Below are positions 23,731 through 35,250 of a stretch of DNA of 64,000 nt, piece after piece (positions within the stretch are counted from its first letter, which is position 1; each line of letters begins with the position of its first letter). Origin of the DNA: Episyrphus balteatus. Taxonomy: Eukaryota; Arthropoda; Insecta; Diptera; Syrphidae. Made by a program: the position numbers and the translations under genes. The notes under the pieces were generated by a model that saw only the letters and a program-made list of their open reading frames with translations, made no database searches and was not told the origin of the DNA. The stretch lies in NCBI RefSeq assembly GCF_945859705.1, contig NC_079137.1, positions 55,894,552 to 55,958,551 of the forward strand. Reading direction: 5' to 3'.

Positions 23731-26007
23731 AAAAATTATATGCAAATTCCAGACTAGATTTCCATTGTTTTCTGTGCTGGCTGACTAAGTCGTAAAATAA
23801 ATATTTATGTGCAACTGATTAACCCGTAACGACATCATCTCTCTATCTAAAAAAAAAAAAACAGCTACTTCCGATCTACATGATAAATATAGTTAAACAA
23901 CAGCGAAACGGTATTAATTTCCACTCATTAGGCTTGATAACCGCTCTGACTGCCTGCCTTTTGCCTACAATATCAACTTATTTTATTAGCCCCGTTCTAA
24001 TTAAAGCGACACTCGACATTGTAATGTCTTGAAAATTAATTAAAAACAAAAAAAAAAGCGTCAAGTGTGTTTCTCTGTTGTTTTTTTTTTTCTATTTTTT
24101 GCCACTTGACTCATTTTGTGATATTCTCCAGATTAACCTATAAAAGGAATATACAAATATGAATAAACACAAAAGTGATTCAATTTAAAAAGTCAACTTA
24201 AGAGAAAGAGAATGTACAGAAAAAACAGCTTCAGCTATAGGCCGATAACCTATTCCGATAACCCGAAAATATTCTTTCTTTTTTTCATGTTTTTTTTTTT
24301 TTTGTTAATTTATTTACTCGAAGAAGCTATTGAATTGCCTTGGCAAAAAACTGTGTGTCTGAGTGGTAGACCCTTGTCGGTGGTCGTCCTTATCGGCTTA
24401 AGTTGTACAAAAATAAAGGCGAAACAAAAAAAAAAAAAACTTTTTTTTCATATTTTTTCCTTGATGCAAATCATATCGCTCGTGAGTTTTTTTTTCTGGC
24501 CTGGCCAAAAGGGGATAAGAATCATCATCATCATCTTGAGGTAAACGCTGCTACTATATACTGGAGGAAGGTGTATGGAAGAAAAAGTCAAGCAAAAGCT
24601 TTGAAGGCGGTCAAGTAGAAAAACTTTTCAATTTCCCTCTTTGATCCCGGGGTGATTGTTCTTCTCAAGGAAAAGTTAAGGGACAAGTACTTTGCTCTGC
24701 TACTATACCATTACCTTATTCGATAAAGTTTCTAGAGAAGGTACAAAAGAAGAGAGAGAAGTCTTCTATCGACCTAACCAAAAAAAAAAAAACCAGCAAC
24801 AACAACGACACGACTTCTTCTCTATTGACTTAAAGTTTTTTTTTTTGACTGAAAAGGATCTCTCGCTGGAGACGAAAAGAACCACAAAACCGTTGTGAGT
24901 TTGGTCGACGTTGTGTAGCTTAACGTTATTTTAAACCATGTTGTTCTCTGCCAAATGCACCGGAAGCCCAAGTACTGCTCAAGAAACAATGGTGGAGTTA
25001 TTATAGTCCGTCGTAGTCGTCATGAGTTGTAATATCGTTGTCGTTGCTTTGGAAAACAGAGAAAGCGAGTGAGATGAATCAGGAAAGGGTGGAGAAATTG
25101 GAATTGATGGTGATGGAAGGATATTTCAGTTTTTTTTTTTTTTATCATTTTTTTTCTTCTGTTCATCAAAAAAGTTTGAGTTCTATTTTTTTTTTGTAGA
25201 TCCTAAAGCAGTCAACTTTGTGTGATTACCCATCAGAAAGCTGAAAGTTTTTTTTCGCATCGGGCAGCGGCATTCAAAGCCAAACATTTTGTGAAAACTG
25301 AAAATGTAGAAATAGAGGAAGCTGTATAAAAATTGTGGTGGTTTGGGAGACCTCCCATTCTTTCATTTAGAAGGATGAAAAAAAAAAGTTTCAATCCTCT
25401 TGAATAAACTCAAATGCGTAACTTTAAATGAAATACGGTTAAGAAAGTTTTTTTTTCCTTTTTTTTTTATTTGTTTGTATAGAATAAAATAAAATTATTC
25501 TTTTTTTTTTTTATTCTTCTGTGGTACCAATGGTCCAGAGATACTTTCATTTTATAATTCAATTTGTTAAAGAATCCCTATTCTTTTGTGTTTTGTTGTG
25601 TGTATTTTTACAAAGTAAAAGTTTTGTAATTTTAGGGTTTTTGCTGTTTGATTTTTTTTCTTTTTTTTTGGTTAGTTTGGAAGAAAAAGGGTTTTTCAAA
25701 ATTGAGTTAAAAGAGTGGATTGAGTTTGATGAAATTTTAAGATATCGTATAAATTAATTGACACGTTTTTTTTTGGAATATGATGAGAAATAAAAAAAAC
25801 CTTGTCATTACAATCTTTCAACAAATTAGGCTTGATTGTTAAGAGGGAAGAAAATTTTGGACTATTGTATTATTTCTAAATTTTGTTCTTTAAGATTCAA
25901 ATTTATAAGAACTCATGTTATAAGTTTCAAAGGAGGGTAGAATTATTTATTTAAAGATTTATTAATAAAAAACTATGAAGATTCTTAACTAAAGCTGATC
26001 ATCGGTA
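23731..26007. other. Non-coding, low-complexity stretch between inverted repeat copies
   Basis: No gene is supported. Long T tracts (about 24,290, 25,140, 25,500) and an ATC microsatellite (24,522-24,536) dominate. The open frames here run through poly-T or poly-A and are not credible genes. Confidence 0.5.
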
Positions 26008-26675
26008 AAATCTGCAGAATTTCTTACAATTTGTAAGAATTGATTTGGAATTTAATACATTTTTTTTTTTTAGTTAGAAAATGTCTCATATCTGACAGTT
26101 TCCTGAGAAGTTCTTAATCGTATCGGACTTTTGGAAAAAGTAAGAAATAAAACAGCTAAATTTGTACCATGGCTTATCTGGCAACATGACAAAATTTTTA
26201 ACGTGTTTTTGTTTTTTTTTGGTAGAATTCAAATTTCAATATAGTGAAAATGTACTAGATAAGCATTTTAAGGTACAATTTTAAACGTAATTTTTTCAAT
26301 TAGATCGAAATTTGACAAATTGAAGAAAGAAGAAGAAGAAAAAACTAAAATCTGCAGAATTTCTTACAATTTGTAAGAATTGATTTGTAATTGAATCCTT
26401 TTTTTTTTAATTTAGAAAATGTCCGATATCTGACAGTTTCCTGAAAAGTTCTTAATCGTATCGGACTTTTGGAAAAAAGTAATAAATCAAACAGCTCAAT
26501 TTGTACAATGGCTTATCTGGCAACATGAAAAAATTTTTAACATGTTTTTTTTTTTTTTTTGTAGAAATCAAATTCCAATATAGTGAAAAAGTACTAGATT
26601 AGTATTTTAAGGTACAAATTTTCACGTAATTTTTTCAATTAGATCGAAATATGACAAACTGAAGAAAGAAGTGTT
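26008..26675 (+). repeat. Repeat C: tandem duplication, two units of about 335 bp
   Basis: Two direct copies, 26,008-26,343 and 26,345-26,675, each begin TAAAATCTGCAGAATTTCTT and contain CTGACAGTTTCCTGA, TTCTTAATCGTATCGGACTT, GGCTTATCTGGCAACATGA and 'tagtgaaaatgtactagat'-like text. They are highly similar, so the duplication is fairly recent. A third, single copy lies in reverse at 23,385-23,730. Confidence 0.9.
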
Positions 26676-26714
26676 AGCACGTGTGACCTAATTGCAGTTG
26701 TGAAGAGCCCTGCT

Positions 26715-27420
26715 TTGAAACAAAAATATGTTTGGATGCAAATAACTCAGCAACCAGATCTTCAAGAAACTTATGGTTTTCAGTTATATGAATAGAGCTC
26801 AAAGAAACCTTTCTTTTGATGTCTCACTCGATGAATTTAAAGGACATTTTTGAAAATCCAAAAATTTGTAATTTGTAAATTTTTTTAACTGACTGCATAG
26901 GCTGATTATGATATCTTTAATTCGAGACTTTGGTCAAAAGCTATCGGCTTCGGAAAGTAAGAAAAATTTAGAAAATCAAATTGTTTGGTTCGAAATATAT
27001 CCGGAACCAGTCCTTCAAGAAACTTTTAGTTTTCAGTTATAAATAGAGCTAGAAAAGACCTTTATTTTGATGTATCACTCAATGAATTTGGAGAGAATTT
27101 TTGATAATGCATTTTTTTTAGGCAAGGGGTAGGTACCCCTTGGATTTTTTTTCGAAAATCCAAAATTGCAATATTTTTAACTGAATGCATAGGTCTGTTG
27201 ATTAAGAACTCATTTTTTTTAATTAAAAACCTATTTCGAGACTTTGGTCAAAGAAATTCGGCTTCGGAAAATAAAAAAGAACAAAATGTTTGTTTGGTTC
27301 GAAATATATATGGAACCAGACCTAGATGAAACTTTTAATTTTCAGTATTGAATAGAGCTTAAAGATCCGTTTTTTTGATGTCTCATTCGATGGACTTAGA
27401 GGAAGACATCCTCATACGAA
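26715..27420 (+). repeat. Repeat A, copy 3 (three tandem degenerate units)
   Basis: Units start near 26,729, 26,990 and 27,293 with GTTTGGATGCAAATAACTC or diverged GTTTGGTTCGAAATATAT, followed by ACCAGNCCTTCAAGAAACTT and a GTCTCACTCGATG phrase. The period is about 260-300 bp. It follows directly after repeat C. Confidence 0.8.
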
Positions 27421-28744
27421 TTCTTTAAAAACCCGTTCCTTTCTTAGGAATGTCAAAAACAATAATCATCCTTAGCAAAGCATGATTAAATATTTTCAAT
27501 TAATCCTCGATGAAAGTATCCTATTTGAATACACATTACTTACAAATTACAGAAGTAACAAACGAGAATCAGAGAGAAGGATGATACTCATAGAAAAAAA
27601 AAGCAATTTGTTACAATCGATACTATAAATCCTAGAAAACCAATCTTTGTACTAATTATAATATACAAGCTTGGCAATAAACAAATAACATTCTCCAACA
27701 AGAGTCAAAGAATGATGTAGAAGAACCAATCCTTCTATATACACTTTATCTGAGGCATGAGGGCATCAGCAGAGGCAACCATCAACTCAGTCATCCTTAA
27801 GTGCATACTCAAGTCAAACAAATGATCAGAAATCACAAACGCATTTGTCTGTCGTAGAGAGAACTCACTTGTTCACAATGCACATGCAACAACAAGCAGT
27901 ATAGAAGACTCCTGAGACTGAAGACAACAGCGAGGTTAACTCTCAAACTGGGTAAAAAGCCAACTTCATCCATCGCCAACGAATCACTATCGTCAGCAGC
28001 TACACGCATCATTGCTAGCAATTTTTCCTCCTTGATGCTCGTCGTCGTAGTCGTTGCAAAAGTCTCTGACCACAGAATGTTTGATGAACTCTGGTAAAAA
28101 TCAATCGAGACGAGATTCATAGGGAGTCTCACAGTTCCATATGAGCGATGGAAATGGAATGACCAAGAGAACGAGAGAAGTCAGCAGGAGGAGGAGGAGA
28201 AGAATCGTTAATTGAAAATAGTTTCCACGTCATTTTCCAGAGAAATTATTATTAATCATTGTGAAGCGAAGAATATTGGACTTGGCCAACAAACACACAC
28301 AACGTTTTTACGTTTTATACTCTTCTTGTACGCCAGCCAGCCGCAGCCATAGCTCTTGAAATGGATGTGGTTCTGTTGGTAATTTATCTGGAAGCACAAT
28401 TGGTGGCATTATGCGGTTTCCACTTCGCCCAATACCTCTCTGATACCTCTCTACAATCTACAAAAATGAAAAACATACTCCCAGGATGAGAGAGGGAAGA
28501 GAAGGTCATTATAATGGACAGGGACAAGAGGAAACAAAAAAAAAAAAAGTTGTGATTTATTTTTATTCAAGTTGTTTGTGGCACTCTCTCTCGATTGGAC
28601 AAATTGCATATTGTATATTGGAAATTAATGTTAAATTGATTTATGACGAAATGATATTATAACGTAGATAGTGCTCATATTTGGTCGTCCATGAGGAGGT
28701 TTAAATATACCTAAATATGAACAACTGACACAGCATGAGATGTG
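27421..28744. other. Non-coding unique stretch
   Basis: No gene is supported. The segment 27,700-28,450 is less AT-biased and not repeated in the window; conserved non-coding DNA is possible. Confidence 0.45.
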
Positions 28745-29705
28745 AGATGAGATCAAACAACGAAGGTGGTCCAAATTAAAGAATTTTTCGAAGAAAATTT
28801 CAGGAAAGTTCAATTTTTTTGATCAAAATTTAACATTTTTCATTGAAGAAGGTAATCAAACAATTTGAACGGGTTCGAAAGAAAAATTAAGGTATTCAAT
28901 GAAAGTGGTCCCAATTAAAGAATTTCATGAAGAAAGTTTCAGAAAAGTCCAATATTTTTGCTCGAAATTTAAAATTTTATTTAGAAAAATTCAAAGTATT
29001 GGATGAAAGTGGTCCAAATTAAAGAAATGAGTGAAAAAAATTTCAGAAAAGTCCAATTTTTTTAGTCGAAATTTAAAATTTTTCATTAAAGAAGGAAATC
29101 AAACAGTTTGAAAAGATTCAGTAGAAAAATTTGAAGTGTTGGATGAAAGTGGTCCGAATTAAAGAATTTCGTGAAGAAAATTTCATAAAAGTCCAATATT
29201 TTTGCTCGAAATTTAACATTTTTTATTGAAGAAAGTAAACAAACAGTTTGAACGGATTTGGTAGAAAAATTTGAAGTATTGGATGAAAGTGGTCCAAATT
29301 AAAGAATTTCGTGAAGTCCAATATTTTGGCTCGAAATTTAACATTTTTTATTGAAAAGGGTAATCAAACAATTTGGGCGGGTTCGAAAGAAAAATTAAGG
29401 TATTCAATGAAAGTGGTCCCAATTTAAAGAATTTCGTGAAGAAAATTTCAGAAAAGTCTAATATTTTTGCTCAAAATTTAACATTTTTCATTAAACAAGG
29501 TAATCAAACAGTTTGGACGGATTCGATAGAAAAATTTAAAATATAGGATAAAAGTGGACCAAATTAAAGAATTTCGTGACATAAATTTCAGAAAACTCCG
29601 ATATTTTTGCTCGAAAGTTTGAATTTTTTTAATGGAAGAAGGTAATCAAACAGTTTGAATGGATTCGGTTGAAAAATTTAGAGTATTGGATTAAAGTGGT
29701 CCAAA
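28745..29705 (+). repeat. Minisatellite with a unit of about 140 bp (left part)
   Basis: Tandem units start at GTGGTCCAAATTAAAG near 28,766, 28,905, 29,009, 29,149, 29,289, 29,413, 29,554 and 29,696. Spacing is mostly 139-142 bp, with shortened units of 104 and 124 bp. Each unit holds AGAATTTCGTGAAGAAAATT, CAGAAAAGTCCAATATTTTT, CTCGAAATTTAACATTTTTC and AATCAAACAGTTTGAA. The eighth unit is interrupted at 29,706 by a transposon and resumes at 32,447. Confidence 0.93.
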
Positions 29706-30689
29706 CATTGAATAATTATATATAGAAGTGACACCGGAAAAAACATCCGCTTTGTTTGAGGGGTGGCGCTACAATCGTTACAAGAGTGGCGCCACAATCG
29801 TTTTAGGATTGTGTATTCGATGGCCGAAAAATTCCTTAAAAGGACTTTTGGTTACTAAGTAACCACAACTACTATATTATTTATATTTGGTGTATTTGTA
29901 TTAGTTTTGTTTTGTGTTAGAAGTGTGTTTGTTTATTTTTGTTTCTGTAATATTCAAATTGAATTTATTTTTAATTTTTGTAATATTTTGAATTGAACAT
30001 TTATTTTTGAATGTTTGATTCTTATGTATATTTGAAAGGATTTTGTTTTTCTGTTTTTATTAACGACAAGAAGATTTTTCTTCAACTATAGAGAGTTTAT
30101 TTAATTTTGACTAGGGTGCTTTTTGTAATAATATCTAGCTGTAGTTCACATTATTTAAATGTTGTCTGCATGCACTGTAGCATATACTTACTATTTTCTT
30201 AAACCCCATATGCAAGAGTAGGTAAGGATCAAGTTCATACAATATGGCCATATTACACATTATTTTAAAGTATTTTAATGCATATTTCAAATATTTTAAT
30301 ACAATACGAAACTATCTCGATTATTTGCTTAAAATGATTTGTGTATGCGAACAAGAACTTTGGATTTACGGCTTTGTTCAAATTTGCAGTTTTTACAAAA
30401 TGTTAAATTTTGGAAAAAAAATCTTTTCGTACCATTTTTGGATACTTTTCTCTGTTTTTAATTTTTTTTAATCTAAAATTTAAACGATAATAATTAATAA
30501 AATGTTGAAATAAACTCACAAGAATTTGAGTTTATTTGAAAAAAAAAAAAAACTGTAAAAAGGTCTATTTTGATCGCAAATGTATGAAAATGTGGTTTTG
30601 GATAGTTCCAATGATTTTCCTATTTCACCATTTGAAATAAAATATTTGGTTCTAATATCCTAAAACTAGAAGAATGTAGCTTTACATGC

Positions 30690-31420
30690 TCTTTATTTTG
30701 TCATGATACTATATAGTCAAGCTATGCATTCTCACAAAAAAAAAGTTGAGATAAAAATCAGACATTGCATTACTATAGCCCTGTTCCATTGGAGAATACT
30801 AATAGTAGATTTTTTGTTCATCTGTCAGTCTGTCTGTCTATAGCTAAACGGATCTACCGATTAACATCAAACTTGGTATGAAGTATTTTTTGGAGACTCT
30901 CCAGAGGGGTTTTTAGAACTAATTTTGTTTACCAGAAATAACGATACCTGCCATATACCAATTTCGGAAATGTTTTATTTTCTCGAAAACGGTACCAGTA
31001 ATTTTGTTTAAAAAAATTATAAAATAGTTTTTGGGCAATCATGGAAATTTTTTAAAATTATTATTAACCTACCGTAGAACCGTTTTTTTTTTCAAATCTG
31101 ATTTTCTGCCAAACTGCCAATTCAATTTTAAAGAATTTTTATATAGTTTAAATATAAAACAGTAAGACAATTTGGAAAAATAATAGTTTTTGGATACAAA
31201 AAATTGAACACTTTTTTTTGAAAAATCAAGTTTTCGAAAACCGGAAATTAATTTTTTTTGACATTTTAGTTTTGAATGTTGAATAGTGATTTCTACGAAA
31301 TTGCATACCAATTTTATTTTTGATTTTTTTTTTGTTTTAATTTATTTATAAGGTTCCAACGATTTTGAAATTTTGTTTCTACAAATCTTTCTTAGTAGAA
31401 GAAATCAAATTGAATAGGTA
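30690..31420 (+). repeat. Repeat B, copy 2 (inside the TIR transposon)
   Basis: Contains GTCAGTCTGTCTGTCT at about 30,825, then AAACGGATCTACCGATTAAC, CAAACTTGGTATGAAGT, GACTCTCCAGAGGGGTTTTT and CTCGAAAACGGTACCAGT, in the same order as in the copy at 59,100-60,125. It is the same orientation as copies 1 and 5. Confidence 0.85.
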
Positions 31421-31832
31421 CTTGTTGGAGCTATCACGAATTCTGCTTTGTTCCTTTAACTTTTTGGACTAGTGTATAAAAACAACTCAGGTTAAAAGCT
31501 GCACTCGTTATGAAACTCAACTATTAAATTTAGCCGAGCGTTAGCCTTGTACCTGAGTATTAAATTGTTTATTGGTAGGGTGAAATATATATAATTCAGT
31601 TAAATATTTAAGTCAGCCTTAAATTTGATTATTGGTAAGGCCCAAAAAAAAAAAAAATTTACTAATTATAAGTTTTGGTGAATAAAACTTCTTATTCAGA
31701 TTTCTTTGGCACAAATTTATTTGTCATGAAGTAAAGTTATCAGGTGGAGTTTCGATTCAGCAAAAAAAGGCGCTAGTTGTTACGCATTTTATAATATTGC
31801 CAAAAAAATATAATATAAAAAAATAGCAATCT

Positions 31833-31897
31833 CTGTGGGGATACGAACTCAAAGAGCAAAAGTAAAGAGCAATCACCTTGTCACCTACGCTAATAGG
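31833..31897 (-). promoter_or_regulatory. tRNA-like module (B box and weak A box), minus strand
   Basis: On the minus strand, GAGTTCGTATCCCC (31,837-31,850) fits the pol III B box, and a GTAGGTGACAAGGTGATTGC phrase 25-45 bp upstream resembles a tRNA D-arm. The stems are incomplete, so a SINE head or tRNA relic is more likely than a gene. Confidence 0.4.
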
Positions 31898-32037
31898 ACT
31901 ATTGAATAAGTGTAACTTTCATGCCCTATAAGCTATAACGTGCCTAGGATATACAACAATAATTATTTAATTTTGTTCAAATTCTCGTCGTTAATAAAAA
32001 TGTTTTGTTTTTAGTTTCGAGTTACTATGGATACATT

Positions 32038-32335
32038 TATAATGTCAAATAACTTTTCAATATTTTTGTTTGATATTTGTGTAATTTTGTATGTATGAGT
32101 AAAATTTCCATATTTTCTTTTTTCATTTATAGGATGTCGATGTGTCGATAAGATTTATTTTTGTTTGATATTTGTTTTATGTTTTATGTGTGAGTAAAAT
32201 TTCCTTATTTTTTTTTCTAATTTAGGATGTCGACATGTCGATACGTTTTATTTTTATTTGATATTTGTTTTCTAATGTTTGTATTAGTGAAATTTCCTTT
32301 TTTAAAAACAAATTTTTGGAAATATAATTTTCTAG
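32038..32335 (+). repeat. Three degenerate tandem units of about 93 bp
   Basis: Units share TTTTGTTTGATATTTGT, 'gagtaaaatttcc' and, in two of them, AGGATGTCGAYRTGTCGATA (32,131-32,150 and 32,224-32,243). The second carries the perfect palindrome TCGACATGTCGA. They lie near the right end of the TIR transposon. Confidence 0.75.
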
Positions 32336-32453
32336 GACAAGCCCCATTCTCTCTGGACATTTTTTAGTACATCTGATTGCCGAAAAAAATAAAATTCTTT
32401 GGCGCTAGAAACTATCGGTGTCACTTCTATATATAATTATTCAATGGTCCAAA

Positions 32454-32570
32454 TTAAAGAACTTCGTGAAAAAACTTTCAGATAAGTCCAATATTTTGAT
32501 CGAAATTTAACAAATCAAACAGTTTTAACGGGTTCGGTAGAAAAATTTCAAGTATTGGATTAATTCCATC
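32454..32570 (+). repeat. Minisatellite, right remainder of the interrupted unit
   Basis: Continues the unit cut at 29,705: AAAGAACTTCGTGAA, AGTCCAATATTTTG, AACGGGTTCGGTAGAAAAAT and AAGTATTGGATTAA all match the array. The array stops here, about 120 bp before the protease pseudogene. Confidence 0.88.
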
Positions 32571-32689
32571 AGACCAAGTAAGCTTACTTTGACCTAATTC
32601 AATCTGTGTAAAGAAAATAGAAAAAAAAAAACCGGTTTCAACTGTTTAAGCATTATTTTGCTTACTATTTTTTATTTCTATCTTTATTA

Positions 32690-33465
32690 TAAGAGTTTGC
32701 TTGAATAGTTGCATCAATCCAAAATCTTAAATCAGCCACACTAACATATAAACCTGGCACAACCTGCACCCGAAGAAACAATTCCAACAAGAGTTCCGTT
32801 CACTGATGGCGGACCACCGGAATCACCAGTGCATGCATCCTTGCCACCTTCAGAAAATCCAGCACAAATAACATTCTCAGTGACTGTGATATTTGCCATC
32901 CAAAGCCAGGACGCACAAACTTCATTGGAAAGTAATGGAACCTCAACTTCACGAAGAAGATCAGATTTGGGGCCATATTCACTTATTAAACCCCAACCTG
33001 AAGTTTTTGCGATTACATTTGGAAACGGTCTAACCTCAGTCATTTTGATTGTTTTAATTTCATAGTCATTTAAAGGTTATCCAATCTCAAGGAATAAGAT
33101 GGCAATATCGTTATCAGAAACCGATCTCTTTCCGTAATCTTCATGGCAGATAAACTTCTTGACGGAAATCACAATTCCATGTCCTTCACGTTCATTTGTT
33201 CCAGCAACAACATGCAAATACCGTGCTTCTGTTTCATTTACGCAATGAGCTGCTGTAAGGATAATTTTTTCGGTTATAATATTACCTCCACATATTTGTT
33301 CATAGGGACAGGTTGGGCATTCTTTCCGTCGTAGGTTTATCTGATGAGGAATTTTGCTAATATCGTTAATTTTTCCCCCAACAATTCGTCCATTTCCTTT
33401 AGGAGCAATAGAAGCAGAATCTGACCTAGCAAGAACAATAGCAAACACAACTAATACCGTAACAT
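32690..33465 (-). pseudogene. Trypsin-like serine protease pseudogene 1
   Basis: A paralogue of the intact gene at 20,698 with three inactivating lesions. A one-base deletion right after codon 3 of the original start (33,463-33,465) shifts the signal peptide frame, so the next Met lies inside it. A TTA-to-TAA change at 33,077-33,079 puts a stop in the conserved LPLN loop, in frame. A 14-bp deletion near 32,757 shifts the frame just before the conserved FPGVY segment, and the original stop is lost. His (TAAHC), Asp (DNDIAIL), Ser (GDSGG) and the S1-pocket Asp (KDAC) codons are all still present, so the decay looks relatively recent. It has a Pro for the usual Leu after GDSGGP. Confidence 0.92.
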
Positions 33466-33875
33466 TTTGAATTAAAACTAATAAAAAGTTCTTCGGACAT
33501 TCAGGTTTTTATATCAAATCTTATCAATATTTTACATTCTATCTGATAGAAGAACCAATCAAAGTCTCCATCAATATTTCGATAATCTTTGAGGGCTTAA
33601 TTTCATAACTATCTTCAATTGAGGTAATATTAATGGTGAAATATTTTAATTCAATTTGTGGAAATACCAAAACGGATGAAGAGCATAATCCAAAAAGGAA
33701 CTGATAAAAAAAGCTAATATTCGACGAATGGAAGAAGAAAAAGAAAGATTTAGAGCAAAATTGACCTCAAGCCTATATAGAAGTTAGAATAAAATAGTTT
33801 TTCAGTCTAGATTTTTAGAAATAGTCTTTAATATGTAAGTGTTATCGTCTTCGGTATTCATTATTAACATTCAGA
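33466..33875. other. Spacer between pseudogene 1 and the LINE scrap
   Basis: Beyond the relic promoter I see no gene or repeat in this stretch. Confidence 0.5.
33507..33525 (-). promoter_or_regulatory. Relic promoter of pseudogene 1
   Basis: On the minus strand, GATAAG (33,520-33,525) precedes TATAAAA (33,507-33,513) by 6 bp, the same arrangement as in front of the intact gene. The TATA box is about 42-48 bp upstream of the original ATG. Confidence 0.75.
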
Positions 33876-34094
33876 TTACTTTAAAATAGACAGAAGATCA
33901 TTTTCATTAAATATAAAAAGAACAGGACCCAAATGGGTTCCTTGAGGAACTCCAGAATTGAATTGATCTTTTTGTTTACAACTTGTGGAGACAAAACTAT
34001 TAAAGCTCACACAGGTCACACAAGTTAGATTTAATTTAAGCAATAATTTGCCCATTAAATCCAATTTTATTCGCTCAAAAAGTTCAAAAGTCAA
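33876..34094 (-). pseudogene. Reverse transcriptase fragment of a second LINE
   Basis: A short open frame of 72 codons contains SGVPQGTHLGPVLFIF followed by NDLL, the RT motif B of Jockey-like LINEs (usual form SGVPQGSxLGPxLF). This differs from the PQGGVLSP motif of the LINE at 12.4 kb, so it is another family. Nothing else of the element remains; it abuts a repeat B copy. Confidence 0.8.
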
Positions 34095-34129
34095 GATTTG
34101 AAACCTTTTTTTTGTTTTAAGTTTGACCG

Positions 34130-34860
34130 ACTGGAAAGTTTAATAAAATGCACGACTGGGGTCGCACGTACTTGCTCTTATAGTAAAAGTAACTCTAATG
34201 TCAAAGCTTTTTATTGAACGAAATTGGAAAAAAATTGATAGGTCTTTTTTAGGAATTTCATAAGTAGTGAAAAAAAGTAAAATCTGTTTTTATAACTAGC
34301 TAAACACCGTTTTAAATGATCTTTTAAACAAAAAGAAGTATGCCATTTGATTTCTTGTATAAGAATTTTTAGAAAACAAAAATGCCATTTTTAAAAAATA
34401 AATAAATTTACACATAAAAACGAAATTTCAAAATTTTTCATCAACCCGTTTTCAAAAAATTGATATTTAAAAAAAAAAAAAAAAATTGTAAATATTTTTT
34501 AAAAATCAAAAAATGTGTTTTTTGAAAAATTCTTTAAATTTTAATACTACATTATTCTAAAAGCTTTTTTATAAAAATTTTCCCTGAAATCGGGTTAAAC
34601 TTGTTTAGTTCAAAAGTTGGCTCTTATCTGTAATATCTACTACACACAAAAATTTTAATAAAAATCGTTAGAGCCGTTTTTGAAAAAAAAAACATTAACT
34701 TTTCTATTTCAGTTATATGACAGGTGCTGTTAGTTTTGGTCATAAAAAAAATTTCAAATACGGAATCACCAAAAACTGCTAACTACCAAAAATTTGAAGA
34801 AAATCACTTCACTTCTTTAGGCTGTAGCTCGAGGTATATACAGACAGACAGACAGTGTGG
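34130..34860 (-). repeat. Repeat B, copy 3 (reverse)
   Basis: Begins on the plus strand GCACGACTGGGGTCGCACGT, then ACTTGCTCTTATAGTAAAAG, passes ATTTGATTTCTTGTATAAG and GTTAGAGCCGTTTTTG, and ends with GTAGCTCGAGG and CAGACAGACAGACAG. It is uninterrupted where copy 4 carries insertions, and so serves as an empty site. Confidence 0.87.
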
Positions 34861-35250
34861 AATTTTTAAAAGATAAATTAATACTTGAATACAACCCTTT
34901 TATAAATGAACAAACTTATTAAATAGTCATGACTAAAATATATTAATTTTAGAGATAAGACTTAATAAACTATGTTCAATTTTTTATGCGTTAATAAATT
35001 ATTCCTGATGTCGATTCTATCTTTAGTTTAGTAAAGTAGCCAGCTTAAAAGTTTAAAATTATGTTTTCTTGTCCTAAAATTTTATAACCTTCAAGAACAC
35101 ATAAAACAAAATAAAGTTTTTAGCGTAACAAAATTGGCATGAACATTTCAAATCGCATGAAAATAAAATATCAAAAGAGTCCATAAAAAGAGTTTTTTTT
35201 TTTTTTCTATTAATACAAATGAGGAACCTGTTAGGGGACTGACAACCACA

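Larger units (their letters stand above)
29706..32446. mobile_element. 2.74-kb TIR transposon inserted in the minisatellite (non-autonomous)
   Basis: The ends are a perfect 31-bp inverted repeat, starting CATTGAATAATTATATATAG (29,706-29,736 and 32,416-32,446). The minisatellite phrase GTCCAAA flanks both ends (29,699-29,705 and 32,447-32,453), a 7-bp target duplication if the ends are as given (8 or 9 bp if they shift by one or two). No transposase-like frame is visible, so it is non-autonomous. It carries a repeat B copy, a tRNA-like box and a short tandem repeat with a TGTCGAT motif. I cannot assign a superfamily from the TIR; hAT, P and Mutator-like elements have duplications of 8-9 bp. 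Confidence 0.9.

Noticed and set aside
24212..24898. Three overlapping plus-strand open frames
   Set aside because: Translations are runs of F and K from T and A tracts, with an H run from an ATC microsatellite; no coding signal.
27833..28132. 99-codon minus-strand frame
   Set aside because: No domain, no splice or start context, T-run from a microsatellite-like segment; unique non-coding DNA is more likely.
28745..29705. Regular direct repeats resembling a CRISPR array
   Set aside because: The units are about 140 bp and similar along their whole length with no unique spacers, in a eukaryotic context; this is a minisatellite.
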